The notes: generated by a model not told the origin, from the sequence alone. 15,850 nucleotides of DNA from Enterobacteriaceae bacterium UBA3516 (GCA_002377245.1 DFPL01000185.1:1-15850), one strand, 5' to 3'; counted from the stretch's first letter, positions 1 to 6,914 are shown. Numbers and translations are program-made.

Positions 1-990
1 GGCTCGATTAAAGCCCGCGGCGGAATCTATGAGGTGCTGACCCACGCGGAAAAGCTGGCGCTGGAAGCCGGACTGCTGAGCGTCGAAGACGACTACAGCA
101 TCCTGCTGGAGCCGCGCTTTAAGGATTTCTTCAGCCAGTACAGCATCGCCGTGGGATCTACCGGCAACCTCGGGATGTCTATCGGCATTATGAGCGCCCG
201 CATCGGCTTTAAGGTGACGGTGCACATGTCTGCCGACGCCCGCGAGTGGAAAAAATCCAGACTGCGCAGCCACGGCGTGACGGTAGTGGAGTATGAACAG
301 GATTACGGCGTGGCGGTGGAGCAAGGGCGCAAAGCGGCGGAAAACGATCCGAACTGCTTCTTTATCGACGATGAAAACTCCCGCACCCTGTTTTTAGGTT
401 ATGCCGTGGCAGGCGAGCGCCTGAAGGCGCAGTTTGCCGAACAGGGTCGTGTGGTGGATGCGGATCACCCGCTCTTTGTCTATCTGCCGTGCGGCGTCGG
501 TGGCGGTCCTGGCGGCGTGGCCTTTGGCCTGAAGCTGGCGTTCGGCGATCACGTACACTGCTTCTTCGCCGAACCCACTCACTCGCCCTGTATGTTGCTG
601 GGGGTCTACACCGGCTTGCACGATGCAATATCCGTACAGGATATCGGCATCGACAATGTGACGGCGGCAGACGGCCTCGCCGTTGGGCGGGCATCGGGTT
701 TTGTCGGCCGCGCGATGCAACGACTGCTGGAGGGTTTCTATACGCTGGATGACCAGACGATGTACAACCTGCTTGGCCTGCTGGCCCAGGAAGAGGACAT
801 TCGGCTGGAACCGTCGGCGCTGGCCGGAATGCCAGGACCGCTGCATGTGAGTGCGAGCGATGAATATCATCAATTGCAAGGCTTAACGCCAGAACAGATG
901 GCGAATGCCACGCACGTGGTCTGGGCGACCGGTGGCGGCATGGTGCCGGATGCCGAGATGGCGCAGTATCTGGCGAAAGGGCAGTGCTAA
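1..990 (+). CDS. dsdA: D-serine dehydratase, 3' part (5' end outside window)
   Basis: This PLP-dependent cytosolic enzyme converts D-serine to pyruvate and ammonia and so detoxifies D-serine. The reading frame is already open at base 1, so the gene is cut by the window edge; 329 residues remain of about 442 usual for the family. The first visible residues contain SIKARGG, whose lysine is the family's PLP Schiff-base lysine. Further on come a GSTGNLG substrate/cofactor loop and a glycine-rich CGVGGGPGG loop that binds the PLP phosphate, all in the order expected. The 3' end runs to a normal TAA. It converges on yidG with only 11 bp between the stops. In E. coli K-12 dsdA sits with dsdX and dsdC elsewhere on the chromosome; whether those partners lie to the left here cannot be seen. 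Confidence 0.96.
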   Translation, partial: GSIKARGGIYEVLTHAEKLALEAGLLSVEDDYSILLEPRFKDFFSQYSIAVGSTGNLGMSIGIMSARIGFKVTVHMSADAREWKKSRLRSHGVTVVEYEQDYGVAVEQGRKAAENDPNCFFIDDENSRTLFLGYAVAGERLKAQFAEQGRVVDADHPLFVYLPCGVGGGPGGVAFGLKLAFGDHVHCFFAEPTHSPCMLLGVYTGLHDAISVQDIGIDNVTAADGLAVGRASGFVGRAMQRLLEGFYTLDDQTMYNLLGLLAQEEDIRLEPSALAGMPGPLHVSASDEYHQLQGLTPEQMANATHVVWATGGGMVPDAEMAQYLAKGQC

Positions 991-1001
991 CGGTGTCGCA
1001 A

Positions 1002-1352
1002 TTACAATGCGAGCAGGATATGGCGCAGATGGTTCACCGCAAAAAGTAACGCGAGGGAGAGCACCGCCAGCGCGATCAGTAGTTTATCGCGCACGGCTTT
1101 TGGCCTGGCAAAATCGCTGCTCTCCACGTCCATGAGTGTCCGTTTGCGCGTGTAGCGCCATAAGATGATGGCGACGGCGGCCAGAATAGCGATCGAGATC
1201 CAGAAGGTCGCTCCGGATTGCTGCCAATTGTGTCTTACCGCAAAGGCCAGCAGGGCGCTGTAGCCTAAAAAAGTGCGCAGCCATGCCAGCGAAGTGCGCT
1301 CCGGCTGCAAACCGGGGTCCGCTTCGCGCCTTGCCCTGCGGCTATCCTTCAT
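1002..1352 (-). CDS. yidG: YidG, DUF202 inner-membrane protein
   Basis: A 116-residue membrane protein of the DUF202 family with three hydrophobic segments at about residues 27-45, 50-68 and 90-110. The N-terminus carries the family signature LQPERTSLAWLRT before the first membrane segment. It closely resembles remembered E. coli YidG (120 aa). The start lies inside the end of yidH (11-bp overlap), so the two are translated from one message and probably form a pair in the cytoplasmic membrane. The function is unknown; DUF202 domains occur in small membrane proteins, including the C-terminal membrane part of eukaryotic VTC proteins, but that gives no firm role here. Confidence 0.93.
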   Translation of the reverse strand: MKDSRRARREADPGLQPERTSLAWLRTFLGYSALLAFAVRHNWQQSGATFWISIAILAAVAIILWRYTRKRTLMDVESSDFARPKAVRDKLLIALAVLSLALLFAVNHLRHILLAL

Positions 1353-1689
1353 ACCACACCAGCCCCATCACCACTGCCGCGACGATCATCAGCACACTGC
1401 TTAGGGTCAGCAGGCTGCGGGTGTAAGGCAGATCTTCTTTCAGGCGCATCGCTTTTTCGTTTTGCAGCCAGCGCAGGTAGCCGTATACCGCCAGTCCACC
1501 GGAAAAAAGACACAGCATCAGCGCCAGTACCTGACGAATCAGCGGCGTGGCAAACTCCGGTGCCAGTTGGTCGAGCCCCACGCCTGCGGCCAGAAAGCCC
1601 AACGCGGTGCGGATCCAGGCGAGAAAGGTACGCTCATTCGCCAGCGAAAAGCGGTAATCTGGCGCTTCTCCGGGCAGGGACGATTTCAT
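1342..1689 (-). CDS. yidH: YidH, DUF202 inner-membrane protein
   Basis: A 115-residue paralogue of the downstream gene, the same length as E. coli YidH. It has the DUF202 signature ANERTFLAWIRTALGF at about residues 18-33 and three hydrophobic segments (about 25-45, 52-72, 92-112). A GAGGAG Shine-Dalgarno sequence lies 5 bp before the ATG. It is the first gene of a yidH-yidG operon that overlaps by 11 bp, and it is divergent from yidI across about 107 bp. Function unknown; membrane location is inferred from hydrophobicity. Confidence 0.94.
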   Translation of the reverse strand: MKSSLPGEAPDYRFSLANERTFLAWIRTALGFLAAGVGLDQLAPEFATPLIRQVLALMLCLFSGGLAVYGYLRWLQNEKAMRLKEDLPYTRSLLTLSSVLMIVAAVVMGLVWYEG

Positions 1690-1748
1690 GAAAACTCCTC
1701 GACGTCGTGTCTACAGATAAGGCGTTTGCCGCGCACGTTCTTATGAAG

Positions 1749-1757
1749 TGCTACTAT
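1749..1757 (+). promoter_or_regulatory. Candidate extended -10 promoter for yidI
   Basis: TGCTACTAT matches the extended -10 form TGnTATAAT at 7 of 8 fixed bases, about 40 bp before the yidI start codon. A convincing -35 hexamer at 16-18 bp is absent, which is common for extended -10 promoters. Read from sequence only. Confidence 0.4.
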
Positions 1758-1796
1758 CGGGAACAACAAACTGGCATCTAAATGGAGCAATACGCA

Positions 1797-2243
1797 ATGG
1801 TTATGCAGAATAAGTTCGGCTCACTCGGTCTGTTGTTTGGTGCCGTTGCATTATTGATGGGGCTTATCCACTATTCAATGGGCCCTTTTTCCGCTCCTGC
1901 TCCCAGCGTCGAAAAAGTGATTGCTGAGAAGATCATCGCCGTGAAAAAGGGGATTGTTGCAGGCTTAAAAGGCGAAGAACCGCAGACCAACGCCACGGCA
2001 AACAAGCCTGCGGATATTGATAAGATCATTGATAATACAGGTATCGTGCTGGCCGTTGTGGCCCTGTTTTGCGCGTTCATCGCGGGCATGCGCAAGGAGC
2101 ATCGCTGGGGCGTGTACGGTGCCCTCTGTTTTGGCGGCGGTACCCTTGCGTTTCATGCGCTGTTGTTCGGCATCGGGGTGGTTCTGACGATTCTCCTCAT
2201 CCTCGCCGTCATCTCCTTTTTCACCGGAACCTCCCCCTTCTGA
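1797..2243 (+). CDS. yidI: YidI-like inner-membrane protein
   Basis: A small membrane protein of 148 residues from this start. Hydrophobic stretches are visible near the N-terminus (after MQNKFGSLGLLFGAVALLMGLIH), around residues 80-95 and across the C-terminal 40 residues, separated by a charged soluble loop rich in lysine and alanine. It is called YidI from its length (E. coli YidI is about 149 aa) and its position divergent from yidH. The ATG at 1797 is preferred because GGAG lies 9 bp upstream; an in-frame ATG at 1782 would overlap that GGAG and has no site of its own. It ends 5 bp before the stop of the convergent yidE. Function unknown. Confidence 0.85.
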   Translation: MVMQNKFGSLGLLFGAVALLMGLIHYSMGPFSAPAPSVEKVIAEKIIAVKKGIVAGLKGEEPQTNATANKPADIDKIIDNTGIVLAVVALFCAFIAGMRKEHRWGVYGALCFGGGTLAFHALLFGIGVVLTILLILAVISFFTGTSPF

Positions 2244-2248
2244 TTGGG

Positions 2249-3910
2249 CTAACCCATTCCCCAGAACAGCACCGCCAGCAACTGCGGCGTGATGATGCGC
2301 AGGAACATCACCAGCGGGTAGACGGTGGCATAGGAGAGGGCAGCAGCGCCGCTGGTGGGGTGTAAGCCGTTCGCGAACGCCAGCGCCGGCGGATCGGTCA
2401 TCGACCCGGCCAGCATACCGCACAGGGTCAGGTAATTCATTTTGCCAAACAGGCGCGCCAGCACGCCGACGGTCAGGAGCGGAATGGCGGTAATAAAGAT
2501 GCCGTAACACATCCAGTTCACGCCGTCGCCGTGGGTGAGCGTAGTGATAAAATCACCGCCGGACTTCAGCCCAACTACCGCAAGAAAAAGCACAATCCCT
2601 AACTCACGTAGCGCGAGGTTAGCGCTCGGTGGCATAAACCAATAGAGCTTACCGATGCTGCCAATACGCCCAAGAATCAGCGCCATAATCAGCGGGCCGC
2701 CCGCCAGACCGAGTTTCAGCGCCACCGGAAAACCCGGCACAAAGAGCGGGATCGACCCCAGTAATACGCCAAGACCGATGCCGATAAAGACCGGCAGCAT
2801 TTGCACCTGCTGGAGCTTATGCTGCGCGTTACCCAGTTCAGAGGCCACCGCATCGATGGCGGCCTGGCGGCCCACCAGATTCAGAATGTCACCAAACTGC
2901 AGGCTGGCGTCGCTACTTGCCACCAGCTCTACACCGGCACGGTTAAGACGTGAAATCACTACGTCGTAACGCTCTTTAAAGTGCAGGTCGCGGATGCGCT
3001 TGCCGAGGACCTTCTCATTGGTGACCACGATACGTTCCACACGCAAATCAGTGCCGCGCGTCGAGAGCGAGGTTTCAACCTCCTGGCCCATCACCAGTTG
3101 GGCGCTATGCAGATCTTTCGGTAATCCCACCAGGTGCAGCAAGTCACCTAACTGAATGAGCGTGCCGGGAGAAGGCACCATCAGCGTTTCATTCCGTTTC
3201 AGGCGCGAACAGATAATCTTGTCGCTATTGAGCATCGGTACGTCCTGAATCGCCATGTTGTTGAGGTTCGGATTCTCAACGCGAATGTTGATGGTTTTGA
3301 TTAGCGCGCTGCCGTTGCTGGTGCCCGCGTCATGCAGTTCGGCTTCGCGCTCAACGTTGACCCGGAACCCGACGCGCAACAACCACATGGTGAGTAAAAT
3401 GCCGCAAATGCCGAACGGATAGGCCATCGCGTAGCTCATCCCCATCTGATCGAGGACAGTCGTCGGCGTCCCCAAATCGTGCAGGATTTGCTGCCCAGCC
3501 CCGAGCGCCGGAGTGTTGGTCACGGCACCGGAGAAGATACCGAGGATAACCGGCAGCGGGATATCAAAGAGTTTATGCAGAATGGCGGTCACCAGCCCGC
3601 CGAGGATGACAATCAGGATGGCGAACAGATTCAGGCGCAGCCCGGAGACGCGCAGGGAGGCGAAAAAGCCTGGCCCGACCTGGATTCCAATGGTGTAAAC
3701 AAACAGGATAAGGCCGAACTCCTGAATGAAGTGCAGCATCGGGCCACTGAGCGTCACCCCCGCCTGATCGACAAAGTGGCCGACGATAATCCCGCCAAAC
3801 AGGACACCGCCAATCCCGAAACCCACGCCGCGAATTTTAACGTTGCCGATCCATAATCCGACCACCGCGACCAGAGCCAATACGCTTACAGTTAACGCTA
3901 TATCACTCAT
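2249..3910 (-). CDS. yidE: YidE, AspT/AAE-family putative transporter with two RCK-C domains
   Basis: A 553-residue cytoplasmic-membrane protein of the aspartate:alanine exchanger family, exactly the length of E. coli YidE and nearly identical to it as remembered. The order is an N-terminal block of five or six membrane helices (1-180) including VYTIGIQVGPGFFASL, two TrkA-C/RCK-C regulatory domains (about 190-275 and 280-360, containing TDLRVERIVVTNEKVLGKRI), then a second membrane block (about 370-553) with MTDPPALAF. The two membrane blocks are a duplication. The ATG at 3910 is chosen over one 33 bp upstream because AGGGA lies 6 bp before it and MSDIALTV is the E. coli N-terminus. The substrate is unknown. 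It converges on yidI with a 5-bp gap and lies downstream of the cassette terminator, so it is probably transcribed on its own. Confidence 0.96.
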   Translation of the reverse strand: MSDIALTVSVLALVAVVGLWIGNVKIRGVGFGIGGVLFGGIIVGHFVDQAGVTLSGPMLHFIQEFGLILFVYTIGIQVGPGFFASLRVSGLRLNLFAILIVILGGLVTAILHKLFDIPLPVILGIFSGAVTNTPALGAGQQILHDLGTPTTVLDQMGMSYAMAYPFGICGILLTMWLLRVGFRVNVEREAELHDAGTSNGSALIKTINIRVENPNLNNMAIQDVPMLNSDKIICSRLKRNETLMVPSPGTLIQLGDLLHLVGLPKDLHSAQLVMGQEVETSLSTRGTDLRVERIVVTNEKVLGKRIRDLHFKERYDVVISRLNRAGVELVASSDASLQFGDILNLVGRQAAIDAVASELGNAQHKLQQVQMLPVFIGIGLGVLLGSIPLFVPGFPVALKLGLAGGPLIMALILGRIGSIGKLYWFMPPSANLALRELGIVLFLAVVGLKSGGDFITTLTHGDGVNWMCYGIFITAIPLLTVGVLARLFGKMNYLTLCGMLAGSMTDPPALAFANGLHPTSGAAALSYATVYPLVMFLRIITPQLLAVLFWGMG

Positions 3911-3930
3911 AATGGTTCCCTGTGAATAAC

Positions 3931-3936
3931 ATTGTA
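3931..3936 (-). promoter_or_regulatory. Candidate -10 element for yidE
   Basis: On the minus strand TACAAT (5 of 6 to TATAAT) lies about 20 bp before the yidE start codon. No good -35 hexamer is seen at 17 bp, so this is a weak call based on one element and its position. Confidence 0.3.
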
Positions 3937-3993
3937 AACACAAGGGATTCTCTCAGAGCGGCAGCGGGATGTATGGGCGATGGCGCACAAAAC

Positions 3994-4013
3994 AGCCCCG
4001 AAGACGCGGGGCT
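3994..4013 (-). terminator. Hairpin terminator after the PIN gene
   Basis: A perfect 7-bp inverted repeat, AGCCCCG and CGGGGCT, encloses a 6-base loop. On the minus strand it begins 6 bp after the PIN stop codon and is followed by GTTTTG, a short T tract. It would end the ATPase-PIN message and insulate yidE from it. Confidence 0.7.
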
Positions 4014-4019
4014 TAAGAG

Positions 4020-4484
4020 TCAATGCGACATTTGCGCTTCGAAATCACGATGTAGCAGGGTTATCCGGCCAATGTCCGTATCTAGAGAACACAATTCGAG
4101 TCCGTTACAATGTGCGCTACAGAAATGGAAAACATCAAATTTCCGTTTCTCCAGGTTGCGTGCTACCGCTCCCGGCTGACGAACTTGCCAGCTATCATAG
4201 CGGTACAAATTGGCAGAAAATTCAGAAATATTACGCGTAATTTCCAGCTCAGGAAAACCGTTCAATATCGCCTGCATTTCATGGAAATCGTCTTCATTTA
4301 GCCAATTAATGCCACGTAAAACTTCGTAGCGGATCAAAGGGGTAATGAAAAGAGCCACATCAGGTTCTGATGCTAATTCAGCAAGCCTCTTAGTTGCCGA
4401 TGCTTTTATTTCAGCAGAGGTGGTGCCACTTTTATCCAGTGCCGCAATCAATAGATTCGTATCCAGCAATACTTTCCTTGTCAT
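4020..4484 (-). CDS. PIN-domain ribonuclease, VapC-like, partner of upstream ATPase
   Basis: A 154-residue protein covering one PIN domain and little else. The acidic metal-binding residues are in place: D8 in VLLDTNLLI, E54 in LIRYEVLRGI, D117 in EKRKFDVFHF, and D135/D137 in LCSLDTDIG. PIN domains of this form are Mg/Mn-dependent RNases, as in VapC toxins that cut tRNA or rRNA; the target here is unknown. No small VapB-type antitoxin gene is adjacent. Its ATG shares one base with the ATPase stop (TAATG), and AGGGA lies 7 bp upstream inside the ATPase gene, so translation is probably coupled. The base composition is visibly more AT-rich than the flanking core genes, suggesting acquisition by transfer. 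The fold is secure; its role with the ATPase is inferred. Confidence 0.9.
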   Translation of the reverse strand: MTRKVLLDTNLLIAALDKSGTTSAEIKASATKRLAELASEPDVALFITPLIRYEVLRGINWLNEDDFHEMQAILNGFPELEITRNISEFSANLYRYDSWQVRQPGAVARNLEKRKFDVFHFCSAHCNGLELCSLDTDIGRITLLHRDFEAQMSH

Positions 4485-5614
4485 TATTGTTTCCCTTGCT
4501 GATTGAGCAACCGTAACAGATCATCTTTCGCCGTTTGTTGTTCAGCAATACTGCTGTTCTGAAGCTTCAGTTGATTGATATCAACACTAAAGACATCTTT
4601 TAGAATATCAGCAAGAGCGGCTTTATTCGGTGCCGGGATCTTTCTGGTTTTCACCACACCATCATCATCACGGTAAAGGTTGTAGGCCTCACCATCTTTC
4701 AGTTGGGCAAGAACCACGGAAGAGTGAGTTGTAATGTAAAATGTTGTATTAGGAAAAAGGTTTTTTAACAAAGGAATAATATTGGCCTGCCATGAAAGGT
4801 GCAGATGGCTTTCTATTTCATCAATCAGAACGATGCCTTTGACATGCTGAATATTGGTTTCATTCGTGAAATAGCTATATCCAGAAACAATGGCCTGAAT
4901 GAGTTTAAGAATGGAGGTAAATCCGGAGCTTAGCTGGGTTAACTCGCGCTTTTGGCCTTCGATTTGAATACTGACCCGGTCATCACCCGTTATTTCAAGG
5001 AACTCAGCATCGATTCGATTATCAATTGCATGTAACAACCGCATGACGGTTGAGATTTCAACCTCACGGTTATCCTCATTTTTTTGCCAACGATTCGAAG
5101 AGCGGGCAACGGAGATAAACCACTCCTGAATGCTGGTGGACATATTCATGGAGCCAAAATGTGACTTCATGTCATCCACTAAGGCGTCAAAATAGATTTT
5201 TCTACGACCATCGAGAGAGCCTACTGATAAATTATTGGCTGCAGTAGAGTCAGATATCGAGCCCCGAGATTGCGCCCCCAGAAAGACAACGGGGAGTTTA
5301 TGATTTTTTTGGCTAAACGTATCTTTGATATTTCCCCAAAGTGGGGAAGGATCCGAGCCTCTATCAAGAATCCACAGTGACGGCGAATTCTGCTGAAAAC
5401 GTTTAAAACGGAAATGAGCAAATCTGAACGGTTCAAGCGTTTTGTTTACCGTTGAGTTGGTGAAAAACAGGACCTGAAAAAGCGCTTCCAGCATTTTGGT
5501 TTTACCCACGCCATTGGCACCAATAAACGTGTAGATCTGCTGATGGGGTTCAAGCGCTAGCTGAACGTGACCGACACCAGTAAGCCCTTCAAACTCCAAT
5601 TTATCACCCAACAT
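4484..5614 (-). CDS. ABC/SMC-like AAA ATPase (AAA_15/AAA_21 type), accessory defence-like gene
   Basis: A 376-residue ATPase of the class found in RloA, AbiEii-like, Septu PtuA and PARIS AriA proteins. Visible motifs in order: Walker A GANGVGKT (32-39), an ABC-signature-like LSSGF (228-232), Walker B IVLIDEIESH (261-270; D265, E266 catalytic), and the switch histidine in ITTHSS (H297). The insertion between Walker A and the signature is about 190 residues and could hold sensor or dimer elements; no coiled coil is obvious. There is no TOPRIM domain at the C-terminus, so it is not a complete OLD nuclease; the nuclease activity is presumably supplied by the PIN protein encoded next. A GGAG site lies about 6 bp before the ATG. 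AT-rich compared with neighbours. The ATPase class is secure; a defence role is inference from class and partner. Confidence 0.9.
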   Translation of the reverse strand: MLGDKLEFEGLTGVGHVQLALEPHQQIYTFIGANGVGKTKMLEALFQVLFFTNSTVNKTLEPFRFAHFRFKRFQQNSPSLWILDRGSDPSPLWGNIKDTFSQKNHKLPVVFLGAQSRGSISDSTAANNLSVGSLDGRRKIYFDALVDDMKSHFGSMNMSTSIQEWFISVARSSNRWQKNEDNREVEISTVMRLLHAIDNRIDAEFLEITGDDRVSIQIEGQKRELTQLSSGFTSILKLIQAIVSGYSYFTNETNIQHVKGIVLIDEIESHLHLSWQANIIPLLKNLFPNTTFYITTHSSVVLAQLKDGEAYNLYRDDDGVVKTRKIPAPNKAALADILKDVFSVDINQLKLQNSSIAEQQTAKDDLLRLLNQQGKQ

Positions 5615-5642
5615 AGTCCGCTCCAGAAAAGGCCTTTTGTTC

Positions 5643-5671
5643 AGTGTATCTCTTCACTACCTACCGGGCAA
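5643..5671 (-). promoter_or_regulatory. Candidate sigma-70 promoter for ATPase-PIN cassette
   Basis: On the minus strand TTGCCC (-35) and TACACT (-10) are separated by 17 bp, with the -10 about 29 bp before the ATPase start codon. Each hexamer matches the consensus at 4 of 6 positions. This would give the cassette its own transcription start downstream of the ibp terminator. Confidence 0.45.
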
Positions 5672-5698
5672 AAAACAAAAAAAACCGAGGCAAAAAGC

Positions 5699-5726
5699 AA
5701 AACGGCCACCCGAAGGTGACCGTTTT
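5699..5726 (-). terminator. Terminator of the ibpA-ibpB operon
   Basis: A 12-bp stem with one mismatch and a CGAA loop: AAAACGGCCACC pairs with GGTGACCGTTTT. On the minus strand the stem ends in TTTT, then GCTTTTT, and a second long T run follows about 15 bp later. The + side also ends in TTTTT, so the hairpin could work in both directions. Confidence 0.8.
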
Positions 5727-5734
5727 TAGTGTTT

Positions 5735-5772
5735 GCGCCTTCTCCCGTGGGAGAGGGGCGGGGTGAGGGCAT
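5735..5772. repeat. Short GC-rich intergenic palindrome (REP-like)
   Basis: Between the ibpB stop and its terminator lies a stretch containing TCTCCC and GGGAGA around a 2-base centre, followed by GGGGCGGGGTGAGGGCATC. From memory, this 'CCCTCACCCC-GCCCCTCTCCC' type of palindrome is frequent between genes in Enterobacter-like genomes. Family assignment is recognition only and was not searched. Confidence 0.5.
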
Positions 5773-5791
5773 CAAGCCGCACAAACGACCC

Positions 5792-6220
5792 TTAGCTATT
5801 TAAGGCCGGACGCTCGCTGATGGCGATACGCTGCGGCGCAATGGCTTCCGGTACGTTACGGGTCAGGTCGATATGCAGTAGCCCGTTGTTAAAGGTCGCC
5901 CCGGAAACTTCCATATGTTCAGCCAGCGTAAAGCTCAGGGTGAAAGGCTGAATCACCAGCCCCTGATGTAACCATTTTGGCTCGTTCGCCGGTTTTTCAG
6001 GCGTGCCTTTGATCACCAGACGCGTGCCTTCAAGCTGGATATCCAGATCCTGCTGGCTAAAACCGGCCAGCGCCAGGGTAATGCGGTAGTGGTTGTCATC
6101 GCCTTTTTCAATGTTGTAAGGCGGGAACGCTTGTTGGTCAGCGGTGTTTTGCAGAGCGTTAGCCAGTTTGTCAAAACCGATCCACTGACGCAGTAATGGG
6201 GATAAATCATAGTTACGCAT
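5792..6220 (-). CDS. ibpB: Small heat-shock protein IbpB
   Basis: An ATP-independent chaperone that co-assembles with IbpA on aggregated proteins and hands them to DnaK and ClpB. It has 142 residues, as in E. coli. The alpha-crystallin domain spans about residues 33-125 (PPYNIE at its start, SGATFNNGLLHIDL near its end), followed by a C-terminal tail with the I-x-I motif RIAIS that docks into neighbouring subunits. An AGGAG Shine-Dalgarno sequence lies about 9 bp before the ATG within a hairpin. It is the second gene of ibpA-ibpB, about 100 bp after ibpA, with a terminator downstream. Confidence 0.97.
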   Translation of the reverse strand: MRNYDLSPLLRQWIGFDKLANALQNTADQQAFPPYNIEKGDDNHYRITLALAGFSQQDLDIQLEGTRLVIKGTPEKPANEPKWLHQGLVIQPFTLSFTLAEHMEVSGATFNNGLLHIDLTRNVPEAIAPQRIAISERPALNS

Positions 6221-6227
6221 AATCTGT

Positions 6228-6242
6228 TTCTCCTTCTGAGAA
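6228..6242 (-). promoter_or_regulatory. Hairpin masking the ibpB ribosome-binding site (candidate RNA thermometer)
   Basis: On the minus strand TTCTC and GAGAA form a 5-bp stem around AGAAG; the Shine-Dalgarno AGGAG lies across loop and 3' arm, a few bases before the ibpB ATG. E. coli ibpB is reported to have its own temperature-responsive leader; the stem here is short, so a thermometer function is plausible but unproved. Confidence 0.45.
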
Positions 6243-6321
6243 GCGAGTGAGTTCCTGCAAGCCTCGCGGCTCGCATCTGCTCCCTGTCGGCGAGCAAGCT
6301 AGTTCAAATACATTCAGGTAC

Positions 6322-6735
6322 TTAGTTAATCTCGATGCGGCGCGGTTTATTCGCTTCCGGGACGACGCGCTCAAGATCAACATACAGCAGGCCATTCACC
6401 AGATTCGCGCCTTTCACATGGATGTTTTCAGCGAGCTGGAATTTGCGCTCAAAGTTGCGCTCGGCAATGCCCTGGTACAGATAGGTGCGTTCTTTCTGCT
6501 CGGCAGCGTGTGCGCCTTTCACGATCAGTAAATTGTCCTGGGCGGTGATTTCCAGTTCGCTTTCTGCGAAACCGGCAACCGCGATCGCGATGCGATAGTG
6601 ATTTTCGTCAACCAGTTCAACGTTGTACGGAGGGTAGCCTCCATTACTTTGGCTCTGATTATTTTCCAGCAGGTTGAACAGGCGGTCGAAACCAATAGCA
6701 GAACGATAAAGCGGGGAGAGATCGAAGTTACGCAT
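6322..6735 (-). CDS. ibpA: Small heat-shock protein IbpA
   Basis: A holdase that binds aggregating proteins together with IbpB. From this ATG it has 137 residues, the E. coli length, beginning MRNFDLSPLYRSAIGFDRLF; an ATG 6 bp upstream is disfavoured because AGGAG is 9 bp from the chosen start. The alpha-crystallin domain lies at about residues 34-125 (PPYNVELVDENHYRIAIAVAGF at its start), and the C-terminus carries the RIEIN I-x-I motif. It is the first gene of the ibpA-ibpB operon, with a sigma-32 promoter and a ROSE-type leader, so it should be induced by heat at both transcription and translation. Confidence 0.97.
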   Translation of the reverse strand: MRNFDLSPLYRSAIGFDRLFNLLENNQSQSNGGYPPYNVELVDENHYRIAIAVAGFAESELEITAQDNLLIVKGAHAAEQKERTYLYQGIAERNFERKFQLAENIHVKGANLVNGLLYVDLERVVPEANKPRRIEIN

Positions 6736-6832
6736 AAACAAAAGCTCCTGAAATCAGCGAGATAAAGAATTGCCTTCCACAATGGACAGGCTGCTGTAGC
6801 TCAACACCCTTACGGCGTGTCTCCGGGCTACA
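6736..6832 (-). promoter_or_regulatory. ROSE-type RNA thermometer in ibpA leader
   Basis: The roughly 97-nt leader can form an upstream hairpin closed by GTAGC and GCTAC (6831-6827 and 6800-6796 on the minus strand) and a start-proximal hairpin in which CUCGCU (6761-6756) pairs with the Shine-Dalgarno AGGAG (6749-6745), leaving one G bulged. U(U/C)GCU opposite the ribosome site with a bulged G is the hallmark of ROSE thermometers, known in enterobacterial ibpA. Heating would open the weak stem and free the site. Confidence 0.8.
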
Positions 6833-6838
6833 TTCTTA

Positions 6839-6866
6839 AAATTGGGTTAGTCACGGGCTTTTCAAG
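6839..6866 (-). promoter_or_regulatory. Sigma-32 heat-shock promoter of ibpA
   Basis: On the minus strand CTTGAAAA (-35) and CCCAATTT (-10) match the sigma-32 consensus CTTGAA / CCCCATnT with one mismatch in the -10, spaced 14 bp from CTTGAA. Transcription would start near 6832, at the base of the first leader hairpin. Confidence 0.8.
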
Positions 6867-6886
6867 GGTCATTTTCTGACTTTTTT

Positions 6887-6914
6887 TTGCAGTTTCTGGC
6901 ACTTTGCATAGACT
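6887..6914 (+). promoter_or_regulatory. Weak candidate sigma-70 promoter for yidQ
   Basis: TTGCAG and TAGACT are spaced 16 bp and lie about 130 bp before yidQ. Only 4 of 6 bases match in each hexamer. The rest of the gene-free stretch up to 7043 shows no ORF, strong hairpin or recognised repeat. Confidence 0.3.

Noticed and set aside
394..879. A 161-codon open frame on the minus strand.
   Set aside because: It lies wholly inside dsdA, whose frame carries conserved PLP motifs; it is a shadow of GC-rich codon use.
3980..4301. Overlapping plus-strand frames opposite the PIN gene.
   Set aside because: No Shine-Dalgarno site or recognisable domain; the opposite strand has a complete PIN catalytic set. 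They were considered as a missing antitoxin but not supported.
6895..6910. Possible sigma-54 site TGGCAC...TTGCA upstream of yidQ.
   Set aside because: The GG and GC elements are only about 6 bases apart instead of 10, so they cannot form a -24/-12 promoter.
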